NCBI RefSeq assembly: GCF_000485595.1
Contig: NW_014577192.1
Location: 32,661-96,660 of the forward strand
From: Priapulus caudatus
Taxonomy: Eukaryota; Priapulida; Priapulimorpha; Priapulimorphida; Priapulidae
Direction of reading: 5' to 3'
Length of the DNA stretch: 64,000 nt
The position numbers were made by a program, and so were the translations under genes. The notes beneath the pieces are model-generated. The model was not told where the DNA came from. It saw only the letters and a program-made list of their open reading frames with translations, and did not search any database. Below, one piece after another: positions 34,441 to 46,623 of this stretch (positions are counted from its first letter, which is position 1; each line of letters opens with the position of its first letter).

Positions 34441-36415
34441 ACAATGCGCGAAAGCCACTTAATATTTGCATCCGCTGATGAAAATCCTTATCTGAATTCC
34501 ATCCGCTGCGTGGCTGGCAATGCGCATGCAGCGATCGCGAGTCGAATACGTACGTCGTCAGGTGAAGCGCGAGCTTCGAGAGAGACGCACACACGCACGC
34601 ACGCACGCACGCACGCCCGCCCGCACGCACTCACGCACACGCACACTTTAACGCAAAACGGAATAGCTATATATCCATCTCGAATACATAGAAATAAATA
34701 AGCGATTATCGCGTGTATGCAAATAGTACCGCAATGCATCGTATATTGGGGACATGCTGGGTGTATATGAATAATGTAAATCGAACGCCATGCGGACGGT
34801 TTCTAGGTTGTAAAGAATTCGCGCTAGATGTAACATGGCGAGGTTGGATTTAGCCACGGGACGCATGCTAACATGGTAACGAACCGCAGAGAGATTATTC
34901 CTACGTTTCGACGATGCTGCAGCAGTAAACACGCATTCGTTTTACGTTACAATGGTTTGCAGAATTGCCATGTATCCACAATCACCAGCGCTACGGCAAC
35001 AGCAACAACACATATAGTTACCACAGCCCACGGACCACAAATCGCACATATACACGTACATTACTTTTACTGGTGATATTACTAGTTTAGTAGTTAGTTT
35101 TTACTGATGAATAATTTTACTGGTTAATTATACCGAGTAACTTTATCGATGACTTTACTGGTAATTTCACCGCGCTATACTTTTATAGCGTAAAATATTT
35201 CAGCGAACAATACTTTTATAGCGTAAAATATTTCAGCGAACAAACTCTTCATCAAGAAATGTTTACCCTGCTCGTGATTACTACGCATGCATAGAACATT
35301 GATGCTGTACTACGCGCCTGGCTTGCACATCACCTTGGAATGACCTTGACTAACCTGGTGGTTGTGAGACGCATGATACGCACCCGGGTCTGCATCGTCA
35401 ATGTTGTGAAGAGACGGCCTAGCGTTACAGCTGCTGGGTGATGAGTGGCCACGTAGATTGGGTTGTAATCGGGAAATAATATGCAATGCGGCGCAAGCTC
35501 CCTCTGAACAAGATGATCCTATATCCACACTATGGGGGGAAACGAATTATCTTTCGTAATTAGCGTTGCCCAATCATTGCTAATGAACGCCTTTCAAATT
35601 ACAAATAATTGAACTAATTACGAACACACTTTGTAATTAACAATCTTTGTAATTAAAGCTTGCCAATCTAGAATTCGTATGGCAGGAAATGTTTTTAGAT
35701 CGATTTTTTGTTCTTTCTAGTGAAAAACAATATTGTTAAAAATGTCGACACAGCGTATCGTTGTGCAAAAATCGAGGCCTTTGCCGTTATTTTTACTTCC
35801 TTTTTTTAAGTTATTCGTTTTCGGAATAGCAGAGTTGGTCGGACAATGAAATGTTTTATGTGTTTTGCGCACACGTTACGCGCAGCAAAGGCATTGTATG
35901 AATGAACATGCGTGTGCGTGTTTGTTGCATTCTCTGTATTGCCTATACATATTTAAACGTTGTCATTCAGCTTGGTTTGCTCCCGGCTTTAGTCGATGAA
36001 AATAATAAAATTAACCGTAAACATTTTTCTAAAAACAAAACAAGATAACACCCAAAAATATTCAAAAATTCAACAACAAAAATGAACTCGCGCATGAATG
36101 AATCAACGTTTTTTTTTCTCGTAGTAGAAATAATGTTTTATATAACGGCTACCTGGCTTGCGGCCAGCTATAGTTACATCTGCGCAGGTAAAAGTACGGG
36201 GGGCTTTGTGATTACTCTTGATTGCGTCACCTGAGACGCAGTCCGATCCCCGCCTATATAAACGGAGAGGTGACGGCGACAGAGTTTGCTCCTCTTTCGT
36301 AATGCGATAGCATGTGATCCCCCATATACTAATTGCCATTAGGTTTTAGCCATGCGGGGGGAGGGGGTAAGAGCAGGAGAGTCAGCGTGTGAGTGGGAAA
36401 ACGAACAATAGATAA
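34441..36415. other. Intergenic DNA with small repeats
   Basis: It contains an ACGC run (about 34588-34640), a 33-bp tandem duplication at 35178-35210/35211-35243 and otherwise ordinary sequence. TATATAA lies near 36256 in a segment that might be a promoter or a dispersed repeat; neither can be shown. No exon was recognised. Confidence 0.45.
35550..35660. promoter_or_regulatory. Cluster of TAATTA sites
   Basis: Four TAATTA cores within about 100 bp (35557-35562, 35615-35620, 35634-35639, 35650-35655), two of them inside a repeated TTTGTAATTAA. This is the binding core of many homeodomain proteins. Only motif density supports it. Confidence 0.3.
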
Positions 36416-36417
36416 AG

Positions 36418-36421
36418 GTAC

Positions 36422-36452
<31 letters not shown>

Positions 36453-37725
36453 GAGAAGAGAGAGACAAGAGAGACGAGAAGAGAGAGAGAGAAAGAAAAG
36501 GCAGAGAGGAGGAGAGAGAGAGAGAGACGAGAGTGAGACCAGAGAGAGAGAGAAGAGGCAGAGAGGGAGAGAGTCGAGAGAGAAATTGAGAGAGAGAGAG
36601 AGAGAGAACGAGAGACAGAGAGAGGAGAGAGAGAGGCAAAGAGAGCGAGAGAGAGAGAGAGAGAGAGGAGAGACGACCGAGAAAGAGAGAGAGAGAGAAG
36701 AGGGCGGGACAGAGAAAGAGAGAGGGAGAAAGTGACGGAGATGGAGAAGAGAGAGGCAAAGAGAGAGGGAGATGAGAGAGAGAGAGAGAGAGAAAAGAGA
36801 AGGAAGAGAGAGAGAGAGAGAGAAGAGACATGAGAGAGAGACGCAGAGAGAGATGAAGAGAGGAGAGAGAGAATGAGGAGAGAGAGAGAGGGGAGAGCGA
36901 GACGAGAGAGAGAGAGAATCTGAGACGAGAGAGAGAGAAAGTGAGGAGAGAGAAAGAAAGACAGTGAAAGTGTGGTGTTGTGTGTGTGTGCTGTGTGTGT
37001 GTGCTGTGGTGTGTGTGTGGCTGTGTGTGGTGTGTGTGTGTGGTGCTGTGAGGAAGGGAAGAAGGTAGTGGAGAGAGAGAGAGAGAGAGAAAGCGCCGCA
37101 AAAATTCTCCGCGATTCGCTCGCCTGAGCTTCTGCGGCCGTTATGAATATTCAGATGACAGGAATTAAAAGGCGGGAGGGTCAGAGATTACACCGAGCTC
37201 CGGCGGGAACGCTTCCGACTGCTGCGAAACGCACAAGAAAAAGACGACGAAAGATCAAAGAGAAGAGCAAAACGCGTGAGAGAAGGAAGCAATAGCGAAA
37301 GAAAGACAGTGAAGGGAAAAGCGGGAGGGAGAAGAGAGGAGGGATGAAGAGAAAGGAGAGAAAGAAGAGAGAGAGAGAGAGAGAGAGATAGAGAGAAGAG
37401 AAGAAGAGACAACTTGAGAACGAGAGAGAAGAGAGAGAAAGTGAGAAAGTGAGAGGAAAGAGAGCGAGAGGCGAAAATGAGATAAACAGAAAGAAAAGAG
37501 AAATCGAGAGCGAGAACGAGACTGGGCGAGGTCGAGAAGAAGGGAGAGGGAGACTGCGAGCGAGTGAATAAGACAAAGATAGACGGAGAAGAGAGAGACG
37601 AGGACGTGGTGAAAGAAAAAAGAAAGAAAAAGACTAAGAGAGGGAAAAAGAGCAGAGAGAGGAGAGAGAGGAAGAAGAGCAGGGAGAGAGAGAGAGGAGG
37701 TCATGGAATAGCAGATAAGGACCAA
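36418..37725. repeat. GA-rich block with an internal GT tract
   Basis: GA-rich at 36418-36960, GT-rich at about 36965-37045, GA at 37070-37092, then 100 bp of ordinary DNA and degenerate GA/GAA-rich sequence to about 37720. The minus-strand Ser/Leu/Phe frames are repeat translations. Confidence 0.88.
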
Positions 37726-37965
37726 TCTCGAAGCATATGGTCTCTCGCTCGTACTATGTAATATATCTCTCCTGCCTATCTGTGTGCGTATTGTGCGCGC
37801 CCTCCATCCATCTCGTTGATGTCCGCGGCTAAGCTTATCTTGGCAATGAAGTCCGCCAAAGTAACCAAGTGTACATAAGTACCGGACGCCCGATAATGCG
37901 TGTCAAGCGAGCGCTGGAACGCGTGTGACTGCATTCTTGTGGCTGCACATAGCGCGTAGCTCTAC

Positions 37966-38224
37966 CGAATAGTGTAGAGCTATAGTATATAGTACCGAAT
38001 AGTGTAGAGCTATAGTATATAGTACCGAATAGTGTAGAGCTATAGTATATAGTACAGAATAGTGTAGAGCTATAGTATATAGTACAGAATAGTGTAGAGC
38101 TATAGTATATAGTACAGAATAGTGTAGAGCTATAGTATATAGTACCGAATAGTGTAGAGCTATAGTATATAGTACCGAATAGTGTAGAGCTATAGTATAT
38201 AGTACTGAATAGTGTAGAGCTATC
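37966..38224. repeat. 30-bp minisatellite, 8.6 units
   Basis: Units of exactly 30 bp beginning CGAATAGTGTAGAGCTATAG and ending TATATAGTAC. The copies differ almost only at the first base (C, A or T). Because 30 is a multiple of three, the minus strand encodes a perfect 10-residue repeat (YYSSTLFGTI type), but no flanking exon supports translation. There are no spacers, so this is not a CRISPR array. Confidence 0.96.
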
Positions 38225-39268
38225 GAATAGGCTATATAGTGTGCAGATGCAGCCGTAGTGAGTGAATGTAGCCATAGATTATGTCATTGGAGCCAAAGTC
38301 TGAGTGTATAACCATAGAATGCGCATATACAGTCGTGCATACGGAAAGAGAGACAAAGTTATAAATTAGTAGAAAGTTTCAAATGGGCGAAGAGCGTAAA
38401 TTAACGTAAAATGTTTATTATCTGTATAGATTTCCCATTAGTGCACCGCGTTCCTAGATGAAACGTACATAATTGCTGAATGCGGAATTATACATTGTAT
38501 ATATTAAAATGTCTGACAGATTATGCGCACAATTATGTAAAATTAAGGAAGAAAATTGCAGCACTAGCCCGTGCGCTGCTTTATTTGATTAAAGGCAACT
38601 GTGATTTTAGTATTGGACAACCCGTAGTCAACAATGAACATTAAACTCTGTACACGTCACGTTTTCGAATAAATCATAAATAATGATATCATTATCAAAT
38701 TAAAATCAGTTGCCCGCACAATTTCTGACGCGTAACAAGCGAACATATCAATTTAACAAACACGGTTGAGTAAGAAATCTCGCTGTAACTAAAATCGCTG
38801 CCATTTTATGTTGTTTCATTAAAAAAACACTGTTCTCTGTGAAGTCCGTTTTTTTTTCAAAATGGCGGCGTAATTTTTCCCGCTGAATATCGCGCGGCAT
38901 GTGTTGACCGAGAATGGATGCGCGCAATAATACATCAAATGGTTTTATTTATATATGCAATGTAAACTGGGAGCGAGTTAGCCATCTACTAACTATATTG
39001 CGTGTATAATATCGTGTGACACTACGCGTCCGATGTCAACGATAATAATAGTTGTCATTGCCTGTCCGGCTCCGATAGACAACATCAGACTTCATTATTA
39101 ATGCACAATTCCATTGGCGTTTGATTTTCTATGCGTTTGTTACAACACACAGGCGCAAACACATTTGCGCGCGCGCAAACATGCACCCACATACAGACAC
39201 TTTTGAATACGAACGCACATATGCAATGAACGCACGCGCACAAACGCAGGCCCGGGCACACACCTGTC
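38225..39268. other. AT-rich intergenic DNA with two YY1-like motifs
   Basis: Ordinary AT-rich DNA. GCTGCCATTTTA (about 38798-38809) and CAAAATGGCGGCG (about 38859-38870) are inverted copies of a YY1-type site about 55 bp apart. No adjoining exon was found. Confidence 0.35.
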
Positions 39269-39270
39269 CA

Positions 39271-39345
<75 letters not shown>
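39269..39345. repeat. CA dinucleotide tract
   Basis: Nearly pure CA run. Confidence 0.97.
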
Positions 39346-39349
<4 letters not shown>

Positions 39350-39710
39350 GCGAAAAACCACTAACATTATAACGCATTCTAAGTGAGCTGCAATAAACAT
39401 ATGAACATTCGGATGTGCGCCGGCAGCGCCACGCGGTGGCCGAAGGGCGCACTAGGCTCGGTGTTCTCAGGGTGTTGAGAGGTATAGAAGCCTCATTGCC
39501 GGAACCCGCGCAGCAGCCGGCTCCAATAAAAGGTGGTGGCACTTCAAACCCATCGTAATTAACACATCGCTTGGGACGAGGCTGCATTCGCTTGAAGGAC
39601 CCTCACATGCATGCGTCAGGCTAACCAGCTCTCCTCTACTGCCCTGGATCAGCGCAGACGCCGAGAAAGGCCGAGAAACTCCGCAGCACAATAAACAGGA
39701 GCGGCAGTGC
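39346..39710. other. Intergenic DNA, no gene recognised
   Basis: GC-balanced unique sequence. A minus frame of about 85 codons crosses it but continues into the CA repeat and has no supporting splice sites. Confidence 0.45.
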
Positions 39711-39714
39711 GTGC

Positions 39715-39970
39715 GCGCGTGCGTGCGCTGCGCAGCTTATATGGGAGAGGAGTGCATGCGCGCGTGTATATACGCGGGGAACACGCCCCGGGGGAGCGGT
39801 GCATGCGCGCGTGTATGCGCGGGAGAACACGCATGGGGGAGCGGTGCGCGCACGCGTGTATGCGCGGGAGAACACGCACGGGAGAGCGGTGCGCACGCGT
39901 GTATGCGCGCGAGAGAACACGCCACGGGGGAGCGGTGCGCTCACGCGTGTGTGCGTGCACGCACGCGTAT
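39715..39970. repeat. GC-rich minisatellite of about 45 bp
   Basis: Five or six degenerate units containing GGGGGAGCGGTGC and GCGCGTGTATGCGCGGGAGA. All frames on both strands remain open, as in other stop-poor repeats here. Confidence 0.88.
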
Positions 39971-40357
39971 ACAGGACAACAACATGTGCGGTAGCTGGAA
40001 CTGACAACTTGACGTGATATAATATAAAAGCAGGCGTGATATATAGCCCGCTATGATTTATACGCTGTACGCAGCGGCACACATTACACACACACGCGCG
40101 CGCGCCCGCGCAAGAACACACAGCACCGCCGCACCATACTGCTAATTCCGACAGTAGCTTTGAGCGGATCTAGTGTAGAAATTGCCTCCCGCCAGGCTTC
40201 CATTTGTCCGGTTCCCGCCATTAGGACGAGGAATCTTGCCAGTAGTCGTGGTTTTAGTTGTGCGGTGGTCTTAGCTAGCTGAACAAGACACGTGAATGAT
40301 TAACGTGGATGTCGTGACGTCCTCAAATGATCAGTGTGATGGTCGTAACGAGGGCTG

Positions 40358-40490
<133 letters not shown>

Positions 40491-40559
40491 GTATTAACTA
40501 GAGCCCTCCCCGTGATCGCTCCCCGCCCCCTCGCCCCGCGCCATCATGATTCACTCCAG

Positions 40560-41060
40560 CTAAAAGATTTCAAATGATACAGGAAATGGCTGCGCAACCA
40601 GCCGCCACTATTTCTTAATTGGAAAGGAAATTAACTCCATTAAACTGGAGAAATATACACTGGCCCTATTGATAAGCTTAATTTGAATTTAAATGCACAA
40701 TGCGGCTTTAGTTTTCAGCACGAAAGCTAGCAGTAATGGCCCGAAGATCTTGAATATCGTAGGCTAATTGGTAATAACAGAAGCACGCGATCCCGATATG
40801 CTACTGCCGCATGTGCGGCGCGCGAGCGAGAGAGCATCGCCATATATTTAGCGAGATAACTTCAAGTGGCCATTTCAGCGCCGCACCGCGACGGCTCTAC
40901 GTGAGAATGGCGGAGGCGGAGGCAGATTATGGCTTCGTACCGCCGCCGGTGGATGCCGGGAGTGCTCATTTATGAGTCCTCGTCCCGGCAGGCAGGCGCG
41001 CGTTGTGCGTTGATCTATTGTTTTAGGAGGGTCGTTTTTCGCCGACGGCGATACACCAAA
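40560..41060. promoter_or_regulatory. Non-coding block with GATA, NK2 and homeodomain-like motifs
   Basis: About 500 bp without repeats. It holds TTGATAAGCTTAATTTGAAT near 40668-40687, TAATTGG, and a cluster GCCATATATTTAGCGAGATA near 40840-40858 directly followed by TTCAAGTGG (40861-40869, an NK2-type core). Such a grouping occurs in animal enhancers, but motif matches alone are weak evidence. Confidence 0.25.
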
Positions 41061-41484
41061 GGCGGCTGAATTAAATGGGCGTGTGCGCGAGCGGCAGCGA
41101 GGCAGCTGCGTGGCTGTAGGATTTCTCTCAGAGCAGAAGTGAAGTGCATTTCTGCATTCGCCCAAATCCAACGCATTGGCGAGCCACGCGCCAATCTTTG
41201 ATGTGACATATATCGATACAGGCGCTTAATTTATCTCTCGCATCTCTCATTTTTACTCTCTCTCTCTCTCTCATCTTCCTTTTTCCCCCCGCTATAATAT
41301 ATATATATAATAATATATGATATATAGATATATATGCATGCATAGCACTCTCTCTTTTCTTTTATCTATCCTTCGCGCTTCCTCGCAGTGCGGCACGTTT
41401 GTTAAATGTCCCCTCGCTATTCTTAAGTATCATTAACCATCCTGCTTCACTCACTGCCTTCCTCCATCCATGACGCACTTCGCA
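41061..41484. other. Intergenic DNA with a TA-rich stretch
   Basis: Ordinary DNA with a CT run (about 41255-41272) and a TA-rich stretch (about 41292-41335). No gene seen. Confidence 0.45.
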
Positions 41485-42300
41485 CAGGCACAATAGGCAC
41501 ACACAACACACCACACAACACACACACACACGCACACACACAACACCACACGCCACAGCACGCAACACCACCAACGCACGCACGGCACACGACGCGACAC
41601 GCACGCAACGCACGACAGCGCACAGCACGCACACAACACCATGACACACACACTCCACAACACACACACCACACACGAACACACACCAACACACACCACA
41701 CCATCACGTGGAATATTAACAATCAATGTATGTATGTATGTATGCTATGTATGTAGTGTATGTTATGTAATGTACTGTATGTATCGTTATGTATGTATGT
41801 ATGTAATGTTATGGTAATGTATGTTGTATGTATGTATGTATGTATTAATGTAATGTAAATGTATGATATGTACGTGTGATGTATGTATGTAATGTTATGT
41901 ACGTATGTATGTATGTATGTAATGTAATGTATGTTAGTATAGTATGTATGTTATGTATGTAATGTATGTATGTATGTTGGTATGTTATGTACTGTACTGT
42001 AATGCTATGTGATGTATGTAATATGTATGTATTGTATGTATGTATGTAGTAATGTATGTATGTAATGTATGTTATGTATGTATGTATAGTATGTATGATA
42101 AATGTATGTATGTATGTATGGTATGTATGATTATGTATGTATGTAAGTATGATAATGTATGTATGTATGGCCATCGTATGTATGCAATGTTGCAATGTAT
42201 GTGTAGCATGTATGTGGTGGGTATGTGTGTGGTCGTCGTGTGTAGTGTGCGGTGTGTGTGCTGTGTGCTGTGGTCGTGTGTGTGTGTGTGTGTGGTGTTG
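41485..42300. repeat. CA-rich, ATGT tetranucleotide and GT-rich arrays
   Basis: Degenerate CA block (about 41485-41705), ATGT array (about 41725-42200) with many one-base interruptions, and GT-rich tail (about 42215-42300). Confidence 0.92.
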
Positions 42301-42814
42301 GTGGTATGTAAGTGTGCAATTTGTCTTACTCTAATCAGTTACTAGTGACCACCCACCATTGCCCTGTCCTGCTTCTCAAACTGTTTCCTGCATGCACCCT
42401 TTAGCAGATAATCATATATTATTGCTGCCTATAGCCGGACGAATGCGCGCATATCAGTGAATCAGGCATAGAAAAGTCGACGCAAGCGATTGTGTAATTT
42501 CCCGCAACAAGGCCAAGACTACGATGTGTTTCGACTAACCGTACACTAACATGACTAATGGTAGCATATCGAGTTGTCCCAAAAATATAATTTCCCCAAA
42601 ATAGGCTGATGTCTATTGAATTCTAGTAACGAAAGATTTCGTGCTCGACAAGCCTGCCGTACTTTTTCAATAATGAATATTACTGTCAAAGCAGATCATA
42701 ATCAAGCGAAAAATTCAAGTGAGTCATCAATTTTTATCGCAGTTTGTTTCCTTATCCTCGGATCACTCACGTTTGATCTTAGTCATTAATGTTATCTAGT
42801 TTTGGGTACGTATA
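42301..42814. other. Intergenic DNA, no gene recognised
   Basis: AT-rich ordinary sequence. Nothing supported. Confidence 0.45.
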
Positions 42815-43015
42815 CGTATACGTATTATATAATATATATAGTAATATAGTATATTATATATAATGTGTGGTGTGTGTGTGTGTGTGTGTGTTGTGCTGGT
42901 GTGTGTGTGTGTGTGTGTTAGTGTGTGTGTGTGTGTGGTGTGTTGTGTGTGTGATGTGTGGTTGTGTGTGTGTAGAGTGTGTGTTGTGTGTGGTGTGTTG
43001 TGTGGTGTGTGTGTG
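42815..43015. repeat. TA-rich and GT-rich tracts
   Basis: TA/ATAT tract (about 42815-42862), then an imperfect GT tract to 43015. Confidence 0.9.
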
Positions 43016-44140
43016 TTTACGCCGGGCTGATGGCATTGCTTGCACGGACGAGCTGTCAATGTCAGCAAACAGCATTTATGAAGTCCATTCCTGCTCCATA
43101 CTTGTCTTGGCATTCCGACGTTCCTTACGGACACTGCAAGCGCCATCCGCTACGAAATGTGTTGGCGTTCGCGGTTGGGCAATCAGCTACTGGCTAACTA
43201 TGTGGCGCTGACCACTGGATCTCTACTAAAGCTAACTAATTGATAAGTAGTTATATAGTAGAGATGCAGTGGGGGCTAACTGACTTGGGCCCACGTGCTG
43301 CTGCATCTGGTCGCGGTAGGCTCCCAGTGGCGGCCCATCCTCGCGACAACGAACCTGTGATCAACATTACCGGATTACGAATTTGTCGAATTTTAAACAG
43401 AAATCTATATCATATGGCCGCCTGGCGTTTCGTCTAGCGGCTCGCAAGGGAAGCCTTACGCTAACGCGGGTTGGTGCGGGCGTAATATTATATATGATAT
43501 AATATATAATAGTATAATATAATATATATATATATATTATATGATATATATATATATATATGATATTAGACATATGGCGGCATCGTTGTTTGGCACAGTT
43601 GAAAGGAAGTAATATTAAAATTTCCCTGGCCGAATGAGCGAACGAGATGATTTTCACGCATGCGCTCCGTTATCACCCGATTTCAAACATTTAATATAAT
43701 TTCTCTAACGTCATTTCTCGCCCGCGATGAGGCGTCCTGCCCCACCTCGAAACGCCAGTCGGGATTGCCGTGCAACGTTTTAATACCAGGCTGATGCTAC
43801 GGACAAACGGCGGTTTCAGCTCGATCTTGTATCATAGTTTTAAAATCATGACGCGAGAATTAAAAAAAAAGAAAACTATGAATAGAACATCGGAAGCGCC
43901 AAAGAATAACTGTCACATATAGGGTGACAGAAGTGACGACGACATCCCATGACCTTAATCAGTGGTGGCCTCCGTCCGCATAGCGATCTGAAAGTCTCGA
44001 AATGTAACATATCCAAGATATGCTTCTTGCTAAGGCACATAAGCAAGTATAAGGGCGACGTTTTTTGATTTTCGGTTGTCCATGGCCTATGCTTCCTACA
44101 GCGTCCTCTGATCGCCATGCCGAGATTTTTCGCTCACCCT
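43016..44140. other. Intergenic DNA with a TA tract
   Basis: It includes the small hairpin at 43213-43271 and a TA-rich tract (about 43480-43565). Short frames at 43020-43200 have no supporting features. Confidence 0.45.
43213..43271. mobile_element. 59-bp hairpin related to 22057-22184
   Basis: Ends CACTGGATCTCTACTA and TAGTAGAGATGCAGTG are near-inverted repeats and resemble the ends of the 128-bp hairpin at 22057. Probably a shorter, deleted member of the same foldback family. Confidence 0.5.
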
Positions 44141-44144
44141 TTAC

Positions 44145-44790
44145 ACAACACACACACACAACAGCCGACACACACAGTTTGCACAACACCTACACCACAA
44201 CCACACACGAGCACAGCGACACACCACACACACAACACACACACACATCGACCGCACAACACACACACATTCACACCAAACGCACACACACAACACACAC
44301 ATATACACATTCTACTTACAGCGACACCTCTCTCTCTCTCATCCTCTCTCTCCTCTGGTAGTGTCGTGAGATCTCTCTCCTCGTCTCTCTCTCTCTTCTT
44401 TCCTCTACTCAGATCTGCTTTCTATCTCTCCTCTCTACTCATCCTCTCTCTCCTTCTCTCTCGTCTTCAATCTTCTCCGCGCACGCCTTCTCATCTCTCG
44501 CTCTCTCTCCCTCTTTCTCTCTCTATGGGTCGCTCTCTCTGTCGTCTCTCTCCTCTCTCCTCGTCTCTTGTTCATACTCGGTCGTCTCCATTCTCTCTGT
44601 GGTGATGTGTGTGTGCTGGTGTGCTCTCTCTTCTTGCGCGCTCTCTCTCCCTCGCTCCGTTCTTTCCCTGCCCTTATCTTGCACCCTCCTCCACAATCAC
44701 CCACTTCTGCCTTCCGCTCACTTTCTTCTCGTCTCCACATCTCTCTCATCTCGTCTGCTCTCTCACTGGAGTTGAGGCCGTCTTCTTTTC
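44145..44790. repeat. CA-rich and CT-rich blocks
   Basis: Degenerate CA block (44145-44310), then CT-rich low-complexity DNA to about 44790. Frames across them are repeat translations. Confidence 0.85.
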
Positions 44791-45236
44791 CCAGACTACC
44801 CCTAAATGTCCTGCTTGTTGTGCGGCGTGAACGTGGCGTGCGTGGCAATATGTTTATCCTCTTAGTTTGCTCTGCTGAATTCTACAGTTGTGCACAGGCC
44901 GCGGCTCTGACGACGCTCCTCACGAAATACAGAAAAGTGTCCTTGTGGTGGTTTTCGTTGTTATTCATAACTACGCGTTTTCCTCTATATGCAGACTGTC
45001 GGCGATACGTTAAAAATCCTACGAGAAGATAAGGGCAGATGCGCGCGAGCTAAGGAGCGCGGGATGAAAGAGTAGAGGGGTTAGCTTCGTATGAGAATGA
45101 AGAGGAAAGAAGGAAAGGGCGTTAGGTCAAAGGGAAGGACGAAAGTAAGTGGAGAGCACGAGACACGGCGACGTGACAAAATAAAGGAAGGGGTACAGAG
45201 AGACAGAATCTGAAGACAGAATGGATGGTGAGAGAA
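44791..45236. other. Intergenic DNA, no gene recognised
   Basis: Ordinary sequence turning purine-rich after 45060. Nothing supported. Confidence 0.45.
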
Positions 45237-45538
45237 GAGAGGGTGGTGTGTGTGTGTGTGGTGTGTGTGGTGTGTTGTGTCGTGTGTGTGTGTTGTGATG
45301 GTGTGTGTGTGTGTGTGTGGTGTGGTTGCATGTGCGTGTGTGGAGGCACGTTGTTGTGCGTGATGTGGGTGTGTGTGTGTGTGTGTGTGTGTAATGGTAT
45401 GTGGTGTGCGTGATGTGGTGTGTGTGTATGTGTGTGTGTGCGTAGTGTGTGTACTGTGTAGTGGTACGAGTGAGGAAGAGAGAGAAGAGAGAATGAGGAG
45501 AGAGAGAGAGAAAGAGAGAGAGAAGAGAGAAAGGGAGA

Positions 45539-45572
<34 letters not shown>

Positions 45573-45602
45573 AGATGAGAGAGAGAAGAGTAAAGAGAAG
45601 TA
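45237..45602. repeat. GT-rich then GA-rich tracts
   Basis: Imperfect GT tract (45240-45470) followed by a GA tract (45475-45602). Confidence 0.9.
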
Positions 45603-46320
45603 GGGTGTGTGGTCCGGCGCGTACGGTGATGGAGGGAGAGGGTGAAAGCATACGCACTGAGTGTTATAGTTTCACGGAAGCAGTATTCGCTGGCGATGTA
45701 GGCAATGCTGTACGTATGGCGTCTACCGACGAGCCTGCCGTTAAATGGCTCATTTTTCACTCTTTCGTATAGATTTGTCACTGGCTAATCGAAAAACCTT
45801 AACGTAAACTCACCCACAGCGATCTCTGATGAGTTGCGGAGAATTATTGCAGGGAACGGCAAGTATTATTGGATTTGTAGAGGGAAAATTAACTTTCGCC
45901 ATGCAGCCTGGTCACCAGGGTGTGATTTCGGCTGATTGTACGATCGCCAGACATGTGCCTCATTTCCTTGCCGAATATCAGGATATTGGCACGCAGTCCC
46001 ACAGGCTATACATGCTCGCATGATGAGTGTCGCTCTAGCAGAATGCGCCATGTACTGTCCGAAAAGCGTGTAAAGCTGCGAACCGCACGTAATAGCATTT
46101 CCGCAACGTTTTTTCGTTTAGAATAAGTTACAGACGTGTGCAGATCATTAAAGACGAAGGCAAGAATGCAGCACGTAGCTGTCAAAAGCTAGCCGGTAAT
46201 CTTTCGCAGGAGCGAACGAGGACATACGTTCACAAAACTGTTTTCGTGCGATGGTTGACAAAACCGGATTTAGAGTTTTCTCCTTTATTATTCGCTATGA
46301 TGATTTTCAATGAGTTTCGT
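45603..46320. other. Unassigned DNA with short open frames
   Basis: Ordinary sequence. Plus frames at 45829-46023 (64 residues) and 46138-46329 (63 residues) are open but match no family I know and have no clear splice context. They could be chance frames or a decayed transposon. Confidence 0.3.
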
Positions 46321-46360
46321 CAAGAGTAGATAATAACACATGTGTTATTATCTACTCTTG
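46321..46360. repeat. Perfect 40-bp palindrome
   Basis: CAAGAGTAGATAATAACACA is followed at once by its exact reverse complement, with no loop. It could be a very short foldback element or a binding-site dyad. A half site (ATTATCTACTCTTG) also occurs near 27496-27509. Confidence 0.9.
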
Positions 46361-46623
46361 GTTTCGTTTGTACTCTGATCATTTTAAGCGGTCGTTATCC
46401 AGCATATTATGCTACCACTGATTTCAGAGACTATTCGTTTATTTCATTTACTTATATAAACCCTATAAACATGATTAAATTTTCCGTTTGAATCGTTTGA
46501 GATACTGAATTTTATATAACCAGATCTAGATGCTTATGATATCTGTGGCGTGAGTTGTGGTATGTCAACGAGATTAATACAACCAGCGCCACCTCTTGGA
46601 CACTTTATAGCAAACACGTGTAA

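Noticed and set aside
37966-38224. CRISPR-like direct repeats
   Set aside because: The 30-bp repeats are contiguous with no unique spacers, in a eukaryotic context with no cas genes.
45829-46023. 64-residue frame with CGELLQG, reminiscent of a bacterial GHMP-kinase motif
   Set aside because: Only about seven residues resemble the family, the rest does not, and no other bacterial sequence surrounds it.
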